A stretch of DNA of 64,000 nucleotides from Aselliscus stoliczkanus (GCA_033961575.1 CM066735.1:86245449-86309448); one strand, 5' to 3'. Counted from the stretch's first letter, positions 43,980 to 56,631 are shown. A program made the numbers and translations. Notes: a model not told the origin generated them from the letters alone.

Positions 43980-46970
43980 ATAGAATCCATTGTGGGACAC
44001 TTTCTCCCTTAAAGTATTTTCACTTCAACATTAAGGCCTACATTTTTAAGTATCTATTAGAAGATGTGATAAAATACCCCCCGCCAAAAAAAAAAAGTTA
44101 TTCTGAACCTACTAAAGTTGCAGAAACTCAATGAGACAATTAAGTCCTATCATGAAATCCTGAGCTAAAATGGGGATGGGGATTTTCTCACTGGGATTCT
44201 GAAAAATAAATTATTAATTCCGATATTAGAGAGGTGGGACTTACCAAGGGATGCTGGAAATAGACAAGAGTGGCAAATGAAGAAACAACACAGAAAGCCA
44301 TCGCGAATCTGGCGGTCTAGGCAGGAGCTCACCTCTTGCATTGGGTGTGCTAACATTCCATTAGCCAAAGCAAGTTTTATGGTTGGGCCTAAAGTCAAAC
44401 AGTAGGGAAGTAATGGAAGGGAGTGCAAAATCTCATTGCAAAAGGCATGGATACTGGCAGGGAAGAAGGAATGAGGCCATTCATTCAATCTATCATCCTA
44501 ACTCAACCTGTTTGCTAATGCATCTCTCATAGATGTTCTGTCTTGCTCGGCTCCCCACTCCAAAACCCCTTACAACTAGATATGTTCACCCTTGCTCAGC
44601 TGCCTTTCCATCCCCCAATTGAGGATATAGTTTGCAAGAAATACTCGACCTACTCACCGGAAGATGCGTATTGTCACGTAACTCTTTTAATTGGATGGAG
44701 GTAGCTACTCTCTGATTATAAAATATGAATTTATGAACTCAGTGCAAGCAAACTTGCAGAAAAAGAAGAACATTAAATTTAACATTTTCTTGACTTTCAT
44801 TTTTAAAGCCTGAACCTAAAAGCCTTATAATGTTTTTAATTTTTTCCATCTTTGCCAAAGCTTTGGGAATTCAAAAAAGTACATCACATGCTTCTCTCTC
44901 ATATACACATTCCTTCATTATTAAGTATTTAGGGTTGATGTACTAGCGAAGGTTACTGTGGAAAATGTTTCAGATTTGGCCCTGGGGCCTGCTCACATGG
45001 GCTGGTCTACCCACAGATGTGTGAAAATGCCACACTGCCTGCGGAGGGAGATAAAGAATAGGGAGGGGGAGAGGAGGAGGGGAGATGAGAGGAAAGCAAA
45101 GGACAGGAAGACTTTCCTTTGGCTTTGGTGAAAATGCTGATTTCCACACATCTCCCTGGCGGTGGCAGTCTTAAAATTATAATTTATTGTGGGGGCTCCC
45201 TCTGGCCTGGCCAAGTGCCAAATGCCTGCCAAACGATGTAGTTATCTTATGAGTGTATCTCTACCTTACGCGGCCCCTTTCCATCAACTGCCATGCCGCA
45301 CTGATTCTCATTTGGAACCCAACCAAAGGCGGTCATCTGTCTGTTAGGCTTGTCCAAGTTTGTGTTCTTTCTTGAGCTGAGAGCTCTGTGGTCCAAATTG
45401 TAAGCATTCCGCCTGTCTAGCCAGGGGACATGATATGGCTCTCCAGTCTCCACACAGAACAAAGGGCAAGAGGCCGCTCGAGTGACCCTGGCAAAGTGAA
45501 CCTGAACACTAAGAAGCCATGCGAGATGATTCCTCTGCCTGCTGTCAAGGAAAATTAGCCTTTTGTTGTCGTTTTAAATTACCCATGTAGTTCAAGTTCA
45601 ATAAGCCTTTCACAGTCCTTGTATTACCACCATATTCCATGATTTTATTGGCCTTGAGGCTGGAATGTAATCAATTTAACTCTCTCTGTTCTTGAATGTC
45701 CCTTCGGCAAAAATATTGTGGCTCAAGCGAGCATCAGGCAAGGACATTGCTGGATGCTAACATGAGATTCCCTTGTGGTCAAAACAGAATTGACTATTTC
45801 TTTCACCACCCCTGTTGTCAGAATCCTTTTACCTCCAACATACTAGGGACATACTAGGGACAGATGAGATGAGATTCATTTAGTTCTTCGCTGATTCATG
45901 CAAAACCACTCTCCTAGGTGTGGTGGGGGTGAAATGAAGCTGATGCCCTGACTCTCCTAGGCCACAGTAAATGCACAAGAGAACCAATATTCCCGAGGCT
46001 GTCCATGGTGAGAACACGCAGATGCCCTGGGAAGTCACTTTTAGAAGAGTGGGAGCATATCAGTGTTTTTCACATATCTTTAATTATACAACAACATTTT
46101 TCAAATGTAACTTACAGGAAAGCACTGGATATAAAATAGACAAAAGTGGCTCTCCTTGAAATACCTTCAGCCTCTCTCTTCATGAAGTTGGAATTATTGA
46201 GGCACTTCCCCTCCCAGGCTTCTGTACTATTTCATTTTACTCTATTAATTCGTTATCCACTAGTGTCATCATTACATTTTGGGTGCCAAGAAGGCAAGTG
46301 TTCTCCATCATCCTGTCCTCCTAGGGCAACGATACAGCAAATATGAGGCAAATGGGCCTGCGTACCCCTCCCTCATCTAGGACAGACCTTGCTTATTAAT
46401 CACAAATCTGAGTTTAGATTTAGCTTCAAAACCCTCACCCCAGTGCTACGGGCAGCCATCACCAATATACTAGATTGAGAAAGGAGAAAACATTGACTTG
46501 TCTTTCCTGTTTTATCATTTAAGACAGCCCTGAAAAATTGGTAGGTACCCAGTAAACGTTTGATAAAGTGATTTAAAAAAAAGTCTCATTTTCATAGAAT
46601 AGCCACACATTTACAAGAGATCTACTGTGCTAAGACATGAACATAAAACATTTCTGTGTCTCGATACTTCCTCTGCCCCTGAAATCTTCCATATTATTCA
46701 GATCATTTCCCCTAAGGCTGTAAATTGAAATCATCCAGTTACACTGAAGGAGAATGACACACGAACACTTGTTCACATAAATGCTCCCAGTAACCATGAT
46801 GAGGCTGCCTTGCATAGCTGCAATCATACAGAGCTTTTCTTTTTTCATTATTAAATCTAAAACCCTGTCAAAATGCAAAGCAATGGGTTTCTATTGGCTC
46901 TTGGACAGCAAACAACACTTAGACATTTATATTACTTTTTAGATTTTGCAAAAGCTAGCTAAGAACTCAG
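43980..46970. other. Long stretch without recognised repeats
   Basis: About 3 kb where I recognise no transposon except poly-A. The part at about 45000-45830 has higher GC and scattered CpG and holds CTGGCCTGGCCAAGTGCC, CTTACGCGGCCCC and GGAATGTAATCAATTTAACT. It is a candidate conserved noncoding block. The open frames (107, 79, 71, 82 residues) have no recognisable domain. A direct repeat of ACATACTAGGG lies at about 45839-45860. Confidence 0.45.
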
Positions 46971-46974
46971 ATCC

Positions 46975-47115
46975 AACCAATACCAATTTATTAAGCATGT
47001 ATTACATATGAAATGCCAGGCACTTTGCACTTTACAAGTTTTTATTGAATGAATGAAAGAATAAATTATACCAGAGTGCTTAGTATTTGTTCCTTTTTTG
47101 AAGGAATTCATAATC
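46975..47115 (-). mobile_element. L2 3' end, antisense
   Basis: CCAATTTATTAAGCATGTAT, GAAATGCCAGGCACTTTGCA and GGAATTCATAATCAAATATA follow the antisense L2 end. Confidence 0.55.
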
Positions 47116-47214
47116 AAATATAGGAAACAGATGATTAAACATCTTATGTCTACAGTGTATTTGTCTACCTCTTTTCCCTTCATTGATGCTATTCTGTTTG
47201 TCTCCATAGCCTTT

Positions 47215-47510
47215 TCTCATGACCTTATCCATTTGGCATAATGCTTTTCATGCTTTCAAGTCTAATTCAATGTTATATTCTCTACTGAATCTTTCAAATC
47301 CATGTCCACTATTAGAATTTAATGTCATTTCATCTTTGTTCCCTTAGTACTTTATTTATAGTTCAATTATTGCAGAGGGTACCTTTAATTATGGTTAGTA
47401 ATTTCTATTTCCATTTCCCTATCAGATCCATCAGAGTGGGAACTATATTTTTCTTCATTTTTTTTTTTTATTCCTGGTATTGAGAGCACATATTATGTCA
47501 TAATCTGGGT
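47215..47510 (+). mobile_element. Probable L2 fragment
   Basis: CTACTGAATCTTTCAAATCC, TTCCCTTAGTACTTTATTTA, CCATCAGAGTGGGAACTATA and TTTATTCCTGGTATTGAGAG follow the order of the sense L2 3' UTR but are diverged. Confidence 0.5.
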
Positions 47511-49009
47511 TTCCCAGAAATCAAAGCCTATGGCAATGGCTTATGTGAATTCTTATCAGGAAATGACATTTCAAGGAGCATGAACAAAAGGGATAGTGGG
47601 GCATTGAAAAGAGAAAAGAATTGTTATGGAGTCAGCTATGGTCTGCTATCAAATGTGAATGATTGCTTGATCTCACAAGACAGTTTTTTTGGGGTCATCT
47701 GAATAATACTTTTTAGGACAGTCTATCCTTGCGGAAAAGGTTGGAAAGATTTATTTACCAGTTTTTGTCTTCGTTTGGTGAGTTTTGCCCCATTTGGCCT
47801 GAAGTGGCTTACAGTTCTGGGTGGTGCATATGTGGAATCCAAGTGATTCTTACAGTATTTAAGGCCTCAGCTTCTATGGGAATGAGCCAGTACAGGAGAA
47901 GTAAGGGTCTAAACATGGGTATGAGATGGGGATACTTGCATGTCACACTACCTGGAGTGTGTCTGTACCATACAGCAGTGACTAGACCAAGGGACAAGGG
48001 AGGCTTAGAGGATTGGAAATGCCTATAGGAGATGTGTGATTCATAGCATATGTGTAATAGTATTTACAATTGAGTGGAATACAAGGTAGCCTATGGTATA
48101 TATAATGTGTCATGGGAGAAATTAGCATTGTAGAAAGGGCCCATGGCAGGACAACCTAGGCAGAAAAAATTTCATGGGAAAAATAACGTGAAAATCACAT
48201 GGAGAGTTCAGGAAATGGAGAGAAACCTACCGAACTCAGATAATGGCCTGATTTTAAGAAGAAATGAAGGTAGAAAATTTATAAAAGTCCTGGAATTAAT
48301 TCATTCAACAAATATTTTGCTGAGGACCTACAATGTTCTAGGCCCCTATCTAGTCACTGGAAAACAGTAAAGGACAAATCTTAGGATTTGGATTTAATTT
48401 AGGACAGAGCTAAAGGAAGTTATCCTTTCAAGCTAGAAAATTAAAGTCTATGTACTACAGGGCACAAAGTAACCAAATGGCAACTCTCCTCCCTGGGCTT
48501 CACCTGAAGAAGGCAGGCATATCTAATCACGTTACACAGGAAACACTATGCAGGGGAAAATTATTTTCAGATCAGATGCTAATCGGGAAGTGACTTCCTT
48601 CCTGGGAGCACATATAACCCTTCCAACCTCTACTGGTTGCCAGAACATGCCTTTACCGCAGATAATGGAGACACAAGGCAGAGAACTCCACTTAGCAATT
48701 AAGCTGCACAAATAATAAGCAGACATTTGAAATAAGGCTGAACATTAAAAAAAAACCAAACACCTGCCTTTGGCAAAAGGTATTGAAGTTTCAATCTTCC
48801 ATATAAGACCACTGATTAAAAAAAAAAAGTATGTATTTAAAATAAACTTTGAGCAGATACACGTATAAGCAGCTAAGGTTGCTCTATACATTTAATAACG
48901 CCCCTTAATTAAACTGAGAGCTAATGATTTCTAAACCAGACAAAATAAGATGAAAACAATGCAGACTACAGAAAAAGAGCAGCACATAAAAAGGAAGAAG
49001 TTACACTGC
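47511..49009. other. Mostly unique
   Basis: A short antisense L2 end lies at about 48285-48370 (TTCATTCAACAAATATTTTG). The frames of 99 and 62 residues on opposite strands at 47729-48028 mirror each other. Nothing else recognised. Confidence 0.45.
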
Positions 49010-49918
49010 ACCAGAATATATAAAGAACTCTTACAACTCAACAATTAAAAGAACAAATGACTCATTTGGAATTGAGATGTCTTTCAAGAAAATATATTAA
49101 TGGACAATTAATACAGGAAAAAATAATGTCATTAGTCATTAGTTAAATGCAAATCACAATCACAATAAAATACCATTTTATACCCATTAGAGTGATTATG
49201 ATAATATTAACAATCAAAAATGGGAAATAAAATAAAAGGGAAATAAGTGTTGGTGAGGATGTGAGGAAATTGGCACACTCACACATTGCTGGGGAGAGAG
49301 TAAAGTGGTATAGACACTTGGCAAACAATTTGGCAGTCCCTCAAAAGTTAAACATTGAGCTAGCATATGCTTTCATATTTTCACTCTTAAGTGCATTCTC
49401 AAGAGAATTGAAATCATATATCCACAGAGAAACTTGAACACATATTCATAGCAGTATTAATCATAGTAGCCAAAAAGTGTAAACAAAAAAAGCCCACAAG
49501 CAAAAAATCTCCATCAGCTGAAACAAAGTGTAAATCCATGCAATGGAATGTTATGTGTCCATGAAAAGGACTGGAATACTGACACATGCTGCAACATGGA
49601 TGAATCTTGAAAACATTATGCTAAGTGAATGAAACCAAATTCCAAAGGGTGCCTATTGAATGATCTCATACATATGAAATGTCCAGAATAGGCAAATCCA
49701 GAGAGACAGAAAATAGATCAGTGGTTGCCAGGGGCCGGGGGAAGAATAAGGAGAGATGGCTAATGAGGATGGGGATAATTTTGGGGGGAGATAAAGATGT
49801 TCTGAAATTTGATAGCAGTGATGGATGTACAAATCTGTGACTCTACCCAAAAGCACTGAATTGTGCAGTTAAACAGGGTGAATTTTACAGTACATGAGTT
49901 ATATCTCAATAAAATAGT
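49010..49918 (+). mobile_element. L1M LINE, ORF2 end and 3' UTR
   Basis: Sense L1: ATAAAGAACTCTTACAACTC, TAAATGCAAATCACAATCAC, GCAGTATTAATCATAGTAGC, TGCAATGGAATGTTATGTGT, GTGGTTGCCAGGGGCCGGGG, and a 3' end TTATATCTCAATAAAATAG. Many stops. It is old and immobile, with no target duplication that I can trust. Confidence 0.9.
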
Positions 49919-51955
49919 TATTAAAATATATCATTCTTATTTCAGAGTGTAAGTTCATTCTTCATGAATTCTTTCATTATGTTCACAAAATTTTGAGTTA
50001 AAAATACTTCAAGTATTTGTTCTAAACCAGCTTCTATAAATCAATGGATATATTTATGACAACTAAACCAAGAGAGAGCGTATGATCCCCACCCAAGATT
50101 ATTCAGATAAAAGTGAGAAAGCCAGAATCTAAATTGGGTTTACTGGATGCTAAAGATTAAGCTCTTTCTGGTCCTTTATGTTTCTCTCAAATATACAATT
50201 CATGTATCTTGTTGTTTGTTTGTTTGTTTCTGAAAGAATGAGGTGGCTTACTATAAACTAAAATAAGAGTAGAACATATCAGGACCACATAGAATCCAGT
50301 AAGGGCAGAATGCCATAGCTAAGGAAGAAAATACTTCAAATACTCGTCCAAGAAATGGGGATTCTATGTTTTCAAAAATACTGGTTTGGATAAACAATTT
50401 CTTCTAAAATTTACACATGACAACACCAGGGACCAGAGCAAAAGTCCATCTACTCTGCCTACTACCAAGATATAAGCTTAGAATTTGTGTGCCGAGGTTC
50501 ACATTGGATATATAAACAGATGGACCTAGGAAACAACCTTTTAAAATTCAACTTCTTAGCAAGTAGGGGATTCAATTTACTGTAGAAAAGAAATTCTTGA
50601 GCTCTGGTTTCACGCTTCAGATCAACTAGGATGAGAAAAATAAAAATTACTTCAGAGAACCCTACTTTTAAAATATTTACACTAAAATGAAAATTAACAT
50701 AGCTCCAGACTTCTTAAATTTCATCTGAAAACATAATGAAGACAAGTAGAAGCTTGAATCTCTGTTTTTGGTTCATTTTCAACATCTGTCATGAATATAA
50801 TCAATTCTCAGTTAGAAGTGATTTTTTTTTTGAAAGATCTAATGATTGAAGGGCTGATATAGTGGAGTGAGTTTTAAATTCATAAACATGGATTCAAGAT
50901 TATATAAAGCTATTTCTAACTATGCTTGGTGATAATTTTGTTCAGAGATACTAAAAGATTGCTATTAAGACTTGTTTATTTTAAATTGTGAAATAAATGG
51001 ACACATTTCCCAAAACTCCTTAAATATTAACAATGAGAATACTTCGGTGGTTTTAAATTGCCTTGTACTAGGCAGTGCCAAAACCACTTCCTGAACATGA
51101 TATCAAATCATTTCTGCCCCACAGGTCCACCTGTTTATACTAAAATTATCAAATTTTACAACTTAAATAAACTTGAGAGAGTATAAAATACAACTCACTT
51201 ATTCTAATAAATTATATCTTAAAACAGAAATATTGCTAAGTTAGTTAGACATAGCTATCACTAAAATGAGTAGTGATTATTAGGAAATGTCTTTCTGAGT
51301 ATTTTTCTTCATGGTATCTTGTTTGATTCATCAAATATTTGTTGAGTGCTTACCATATGCCAGGCTCTGTTTTGTTTGTTTTGCCTTTTTATTAAAAATT
51401 AATTCAGTAAGAAGGTCAAACGTTCACCCCACCATTAACTTGTTTTATCTTCCCCTTTTTCATGAGGCTACTATTATGCCATTCATTCATGATGGTTTTA
51501 AAATACACACTATTTTCATCTTTTTTTTTTTTCCCTTTTTGGCACAAGCAACATCATTAATTGAGTTAGAATGCCAAATCAAAATCCAAATAATATTTTT
51601 TGAAAATTTTAAATGAATCAATATGAAACTTAGATAACTACAAACACAATTCTTGCTGTGTATCGTCTTGTGAAATAATCATATGTTTGAGATAATAGAT
51701 CTGATGTGGAAAACTAAAGACTCACAAATTTTCCATCTAACTCATCCTTACCATTTTAATGGTTCAGAACACTAAGCCATCAAATAGAGATAGGGGGTTT
51801 TGGGCACTTAAAAGGGTAGTAGATGGGGAAGGACACAAGCCCCCTCACCCTTTGTTCCACCATGCACTTGAAAGTGACTAAATGGAGATGACTCAAGGTA
51901 CCCTCAAAACCAAGTTCAAATACATACCATAATATACTACATTAACCACTTAGAA
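49919..51955. other. Mostly unique, AT-rich
   Basis: About 50080-50175 resembles antisense MIR (AAGCCAGAATCTAAATTGGG). About 51318-51380 is an antisense L2 tip (AAATATTTGTTGAGTGCTTA). A (TTTG)n run is at about 50211-50229. The 101-residue frame at 51311-51616 starts in the L2 tip and is not a gene. Confidence 0.45.
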
Positions 51956-52269
51956 CAGCAGTTCTCAACAGGGGGCCTATGGATAGAATTCAGGGTGTTT
52001 GTGAACTTGGTTTGGAAGACAGTTACATCTTAATTTTTACTAACCTCAAACTGATATTTAATATTTCTTTTAGTTATGAATGTGGGTAGAAGCCACAGTC
52101 ATATTAGCGGTACCTATGATTTTGTCACAGATATTTTTATATCACATTATAGTTGTTGCAGATATTCCCAACTATGGCTGACACTTATCACTGCTTTAAA
52201 ATTATGGGAATATTAGTCCTACCTCTAAATATTGTCATTTAATGCATGAATATAAAAGAATATATATTG
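51956..52269 (+). mobile_element. hAT-like DNA transposon, left half
   Basis: Opens with CAGCAGTTCTCAACAGGGGG and continues GTTACATCTTAATTTTTACT, TATTAGCGGTACCTATGATT and TTTATATCACATTATAGTTG. This is a common mammalian hAT-type element. The right half lies at about 54104-54305. Confidence 0.75.
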
Positions 52270-53090
52270 CTATATCTCATTTCCTTTTCCCCAGTTTTAT
52301 TAAGGTATAATTGATAACTAAAATTGTAAAAAAGTTTAAAGTATACAGTGTGAGAAGGTTACCCCCATTGAGTTAATTAACACATTCACCACTTAACATA
52401 TTAATTTTTGGGGTGAGAGCATTTACATTCTACTCTCTTAGAAAATTTCAATCGGAAACTTATGTAGTCTCAATGTAGTCTCACCTGTTTATTTGTGCTT
52501 TTGTTGCCTTTGCTTTGAATGCCAAAACCCCCAAATCATTGCTAAGACCTATGTCAAGGAGCTCACCCACTATATTTTATTGTAGGAATTTTAAGATTTC
52601 AGGTCTTACATTCAAGTCTTTAATCCATTTTGAGTTGATTTTTTAAAATGTGGTATAAAATAGGAGTCTAATTTTATTTTCTTGCATGTGGCTGTTCAGT
52701 TTTCCCAACACCATTTATTGAAGAAACTATCCTTTCCCAACTTAGTGTTTTGGCTCCTCTGTCATAAATTAATTGACCATATATGCATGGGTTTATTCCT
52801 GGGTTCTCTCTTCTGTTCCATTGACCTCTGTGTCTGTTTTTATGCCAATTCCACACTATTTTGATTACTGTAGCTTTTTAATGTAGTTTGAAATCAGGAA
52901 ATGTGATGCCTCCTGCTTTGTTCTCTTTTCTCAAGATTGCTTTGGCTAGTTGAGGGTCTTTTGTGGTTCCATACAAATTTGAGGATTGTTTGTTCTATTT
53001 CTGTGAAAAAAATGCCATTTTGATAGAGATTGTTTTGAAATTATACATTGCTTTGGGTAGTATGGGCATTTTAACAATATAAATTTTTTC

Positions 53091-53168
53091 ATGTCATCTT
53101 TGCATAGGGGCCATGCTAATCTTCTCTGAATCATTCTGATTTTAGTATATGTGCTGCCAAAGGAGCAC
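53091..53168 (-). pseudogene. U6 snRNA retropseudogene, 3'-truncated
   Basis: On the minus strand, 78 nt align to the first 79 of the 107 nt of U6: GTGCTCCTTTGGCAGCACAT, ATACTAAAAT, GAGAAGATTAGCATGGCCCC and GCAAAGATGACA. About ten differences include a deletion in the 5' stem-loop and a change of the ACAGAGA box to TCAGAGA. The 3' stem-loop is missing and a short A-rich tail follows. CAATATAAATTTTT (53075-53088) and CAATATTAATTTTT (53171-53184) flank it and are duplicated L1 sequence, so U6 was inserted into the L1 by reverse transcription. Not functional. Confidence 0.95.
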
Positions 53169-53467
53169 ACCAATATTAATTTTTCCAATCTGTAAGCACA
53201 GAATATTTCTCCATTTATTTGTATCATCTTCAATTTATTTGATCAATGTCTTATAGTTTTCAGTGTGCAGATCTTTCACCTCCTTCCTTAAATTTATTTC
53301 TGTTTCATTCTCTTCAATACTATTGTAAATGGAATTGCTTTCTTAATTTCTATTTCTGATGGTTTATTGTTGATATATAGGAATGCAACAGACTTTTGTA
53401 TATTGATTTTGTGTCCCATAAATTTATTAAATGATTTATTAGTTCTAATCATTTTATGGTGGAGTAT

Positions 53468-53698
53468 TTAGGAGTTTATATATAATACCATGTCAGTTGC
53501 AAATAGAGACAGTTTTACTTCTTTTCTATTTGGATGACTTTTATTTCTTTTTTCTTGCCTAATTGCTCTGGCTAAGGCTTCTAGTACTTTATTGAATAAA
53601 AGTGGTGAGAAGGTGTATGCTTGTCTTGTTCCTGACCTTGGAGCAAAATATTTCAGTGTTCCATCGTTAAATATGGCCTTTAATATATTCTGGTACAT
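53468..53698 (-). pseudogene. L1 ORF2 reverse-transcriptase remnant
   Basis: A 76-residue frame from the palm domain: SGTRQAYTFSPLLFN, EALARAIRQEKRNKSHPNRK, and then KLSLFATDMVLY. The catalytic FADD box of L1 reverse transcriptase reads FATD here, so the first catalytic aspartate is lost. Stops and frame breaks surround it. Confidence 0.92.
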
Positions 53699-54103
53699 TC
53701 CCTCTATACCCAGTCTGTTGAGAATTTTTAATCATGAAAAGATGTTAAATTTTGTCAAATGCTTTTACCACATCTACTGAGCTGACCTTTATTTTGTTAA
53801 TGTGTATCACATTTATTGATTTGCATGTGTTAAACCATCCATACATACCTAGAATAAATCCCATTGCTCATGGTGTATGATCCTTTTAATGTGCTGTTTA
53901 ATTTAATATGCTAGTATTTTTATGAGGATTTTCACATTGATTTTCCTTTTCTTGTACTGTCCATGTCTGGCTTTGGTATTAGAGTAATGCTGGCCTTCTA
54001 AACTGAGTTTGGGAGTGTTCCCTCCTCTTCTATTTTCTGGAAGAGTTTGAGAAGGATTGGTATTCATGGGGTTTTTTTTTTGTAATGTTTGGTAAAATTA
54101 ACC

Positions 54104-54305
54104 TCATATTTTCTTTTATTTTTCTTTTGATAATTGTATCCCAATATAATTGGTTTCCTTTATCATATGGATTTTTTAAAAATTATTTATTTAGAAATTA
54201 TTTTGTAGAAAGATTCACAGGCTTTACCAGAGTGCTAAAGAGGTCCATGCATTGGAGAGGGGAAAAAAAAAAAAAAAGGAATAAGGAAAAAATTAAGAGC
54301 CTCTA
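54104..54305 (+). mobile_element. hAT-like DNA transposon, right half
   Basis: CAATATAATTGGTTTCCTTT, TTTTGTAGAAAGATTCACAG, GCTTTACCAGAGTGCTAAAG and AGGTCCATGC are the known 3' part, ending AATTAAGAGCCTCTAC. Outer flanks ACTTAGAA (51948-51955) and CCTTAGAG (54306-54313) give an imperfect 8-bp duplication. A poly-A run sits near the end. Confidence 0.7.
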
Positions 54306-54414
54306 CCTTAGAGTGAAAGAAAAACCAATAACACATGGTTTGAGGTCTAAAAGGAAGAGGGCCATTTGGCTACTTTTGCCCCAAATGTCTACCATATGAA
54401 ACTTTCCATGTGGC

Positions 54415-54560
54415 TCCTAAATGCACACTGCCCAGGAATTACCTAGAGAATCTTGTGAAAATTCTGATTCTGACTCAGAGGGTCTGGAGTGGTGCCCGGG
54501 AATTTGCATTTCTAAGTTCCCAGGTGAAGCTGGGAACAGGGATCAGTCTGAGTAGTGAGG
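54415..54560 (-). mobile_element. MER5A-like hAT MITE
   Basis: GAATCTTGTGAAAATTCTGA, TTCTGACTCAGAGGGTCTGG, GGGAATTTGCATTTCTAAGT and TCCCAGGTGAAGCTGGG match MER5A. Confidence 0.82.
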
Positions 54561-55599
54561 ATGTAAGTCTTAGTAAGTTTTAGCTTCTTCTCTTTCAGAA
54601 TATTTATGTATTATTTTCTTTCACTCACCTAAGTACTAAGCCACAGATGGTATTTATAAAAGCTGATACAAGTTTAAGTCATCAAATTTAAGAGATGATG
54701 TTTTCCAACTGGCTGCCAGATTACTAGTATTTTTCATCATCAACAAAGCAAATATCTTGAAGAACCTTCAAAGCAAAAATCTATGCCAGTGGCCCAAATA
54801 ATTAGCATGAGTGTTATTAGCTTGCTTGCTTCCTTCCTTCTTTCTTTTTTTCAATATTTAAAAAACAATTTTTCAATTACAGTTGACATATACTATTATA
54901 TTATTATATTATATGATGCATAAGAGGGTCTGATGGGTTTTCCTGGTGAGAAATTTCAACAAGAATATAAGGCTGGTGGTACTTAGCTGAAAGGGTTTTT
55001 AAATCAAACTGGATAAGCACATAACCACACCCCATCCCCCTTTGGAAGGTCAGAGAATAACAATAGAGTCTTTAAAAATGCTCTGTCATTGTTCCCAGCT
55101 TAGCTAAGAATGGACCTGATTAGGCAAATGCCTTTATGTTTCCACATTTCCTATCATTGGGAACTTGTGGAGAAGAAAGACCATTATCAAGGCAATCAAC
55201 CGTGTTCATAGGTTAGTAGTCCCTGGTGGCTTTTTCCAAACTATTCTCTAGGGCTTTGGTTTCCCAAAGCAGAGTGGGAAACATCTGGTCTATCCAAACT
55301 CATCGCCTCATACTGCATTTACAATCACACTCACTTTGGCCTCAGCTACTAGTGACTTTGTTCATGCAGCAGTCAGCCCTTAAATAGAGAATGCCCAGGG
55401 CTTGTCTTCTGGATGTCTCATTTCTCTGGTCGTTTATTAATTTTCAACTCACTCAACAGCCCAGGCTCATAGATGAAAACAACTTGCCTGAACCACAAAA
55501 GATGGAATTAAAACAAGATGGAATTAAATCTCGGAAATTTAAGGATGCCCGGGGCTACGGTGACTGTTTTGAAGAATTAAAATGAGTCATCCACACCTC
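54561..55599. other. Mostly unique with one L1 tip
   Basis: An antisense L1 3' tip lies at about 54845-54925 (TTCAATTACAGTTGACATAT), followed by a short ATT-rich repeat. No gene recognised. Confidence 0.5.
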
Positions 55600-56240
55600 C
55601 TCCTCTCATCCAGTTACCAGATACTTATTAACTCATGTCCCTGTTCCCACCATCTCAGTCCTAGCTTCATGTCCTGTCACTCTCTATGTGAACCAAAGTC
55701 CTCTATGCTATAGTCTCTGATTATGTCAAAACTGCTAAAATCTTTTATGATCCTCTATGGCCTGCAGTAAAAGGCCCTCCCTGAATGGAGTATCTAAGAC
55801 CCTTAGTAATCTAGCCTTTCTCATAATTTTTTCTACTCTCCAACTCAACTCAAAGTGCTCAGGTGCCCCATGTTCTTATGATCAATTATACCTTTGCCCA
55901 GACTGTTCCCTTTTTCTAGAATGTCACCCACCCCCTTATCTGCCTAAAAAAGTCTGAATCTCTGAATTAAGAGATTTTTTGTAAAAAGCCTTTCTTGTTT
56001 TCACAAAGGAAAAGAAAATTGTTTTCTTTTTTCCTCTCTCCAGTGTCTTATTCATCACATCTAAGTAAGTCTTATCATGGTACTCTACACGTTGTTGCCT
56101 TTTTGTAGGACCACTCCACTAAACTCAGAGGCACTGGAGAACCTGGGCTGGGTTTTATTCCTCTCTGCCCAGATTCCAGTACAGTGGCTGGCACATAGGA
56201 GGTATTTCAACAAAGTCTACTAAATGGCTGATTGATTATT
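55600..56240 (+). mobile_element. L2 LINE 3' region
   Basis: TGATCCTCTATGGCCTGCAG, TTTGCCCAGACTGTTCCCTT, CAGTGTCTTATTCATCACAT, AGTGGCTGGCACATAGGAGG and TATTTCAACAAAGTCTACTA give the sense L2 3' end. Confidence 0.78.
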
Positions 56241-56631
56241 TAGTTTATTTATTTTCTCTCTCGCTCTTTTTTTTTTTTTTTTGAACTAAATGCAAAAGGA
56301 TAACTCAGAATAGAATACAACAATGTTGTCATGACCACAATTATGTGAAATAAAGTTTTGAGTCATTGCTAACATCATGAAAAACATGTCAAAATGTTTG
56401 TCTGTAAAAGGGTATCTGAGTTTTGATTTTTCATTCTCTGCCTGACATAATGAGATAGAAAAATTTCACTTGACCCTCAAACATTATTTATTTTCCCCGA
56501 AGAAGGTTGGGCTCCTTGTGTGAACAGACATGTTTAGAATGTTGGAGAAGGGTATATAATTGGATTATAATTACTTAGATGGTTTTTCTTTTTATTTTTT
56601 TCTGTATCATAAGTAAGAATCCCATAGTTCA
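56241..56631. other. Unique sequence with a poly-T
   Basis: A T run at about 56267-56281; otherwise no feature recognised. Confidence 0.5.

Larger units (their letters stand above)
52270..54103 (-). mobile_element. L1 LINE inserted in the hAT-like element
   Basis: Minus-strand L1: ORF2 from about 54103 (with AGAGTTTGAGAAGGATTGGT and GGAATGTTCC-type palm sequence) down to about 52482, then 3' UTR to 52270. The ORF2 C-terminal part seen in the copy at 13094 is missing, so there is an internal deletion at about 52482. It holds the U6 pseudogene at 53091-53168. Confidence 0.88.

Noticed and set aside
53091..53168. A functional U6 snRNA gene
   Set aside because: It lacks the 3' third of U6, has changes in the ACAGAGA box, and is a retrocopy inside L1 without a U6 promoter.
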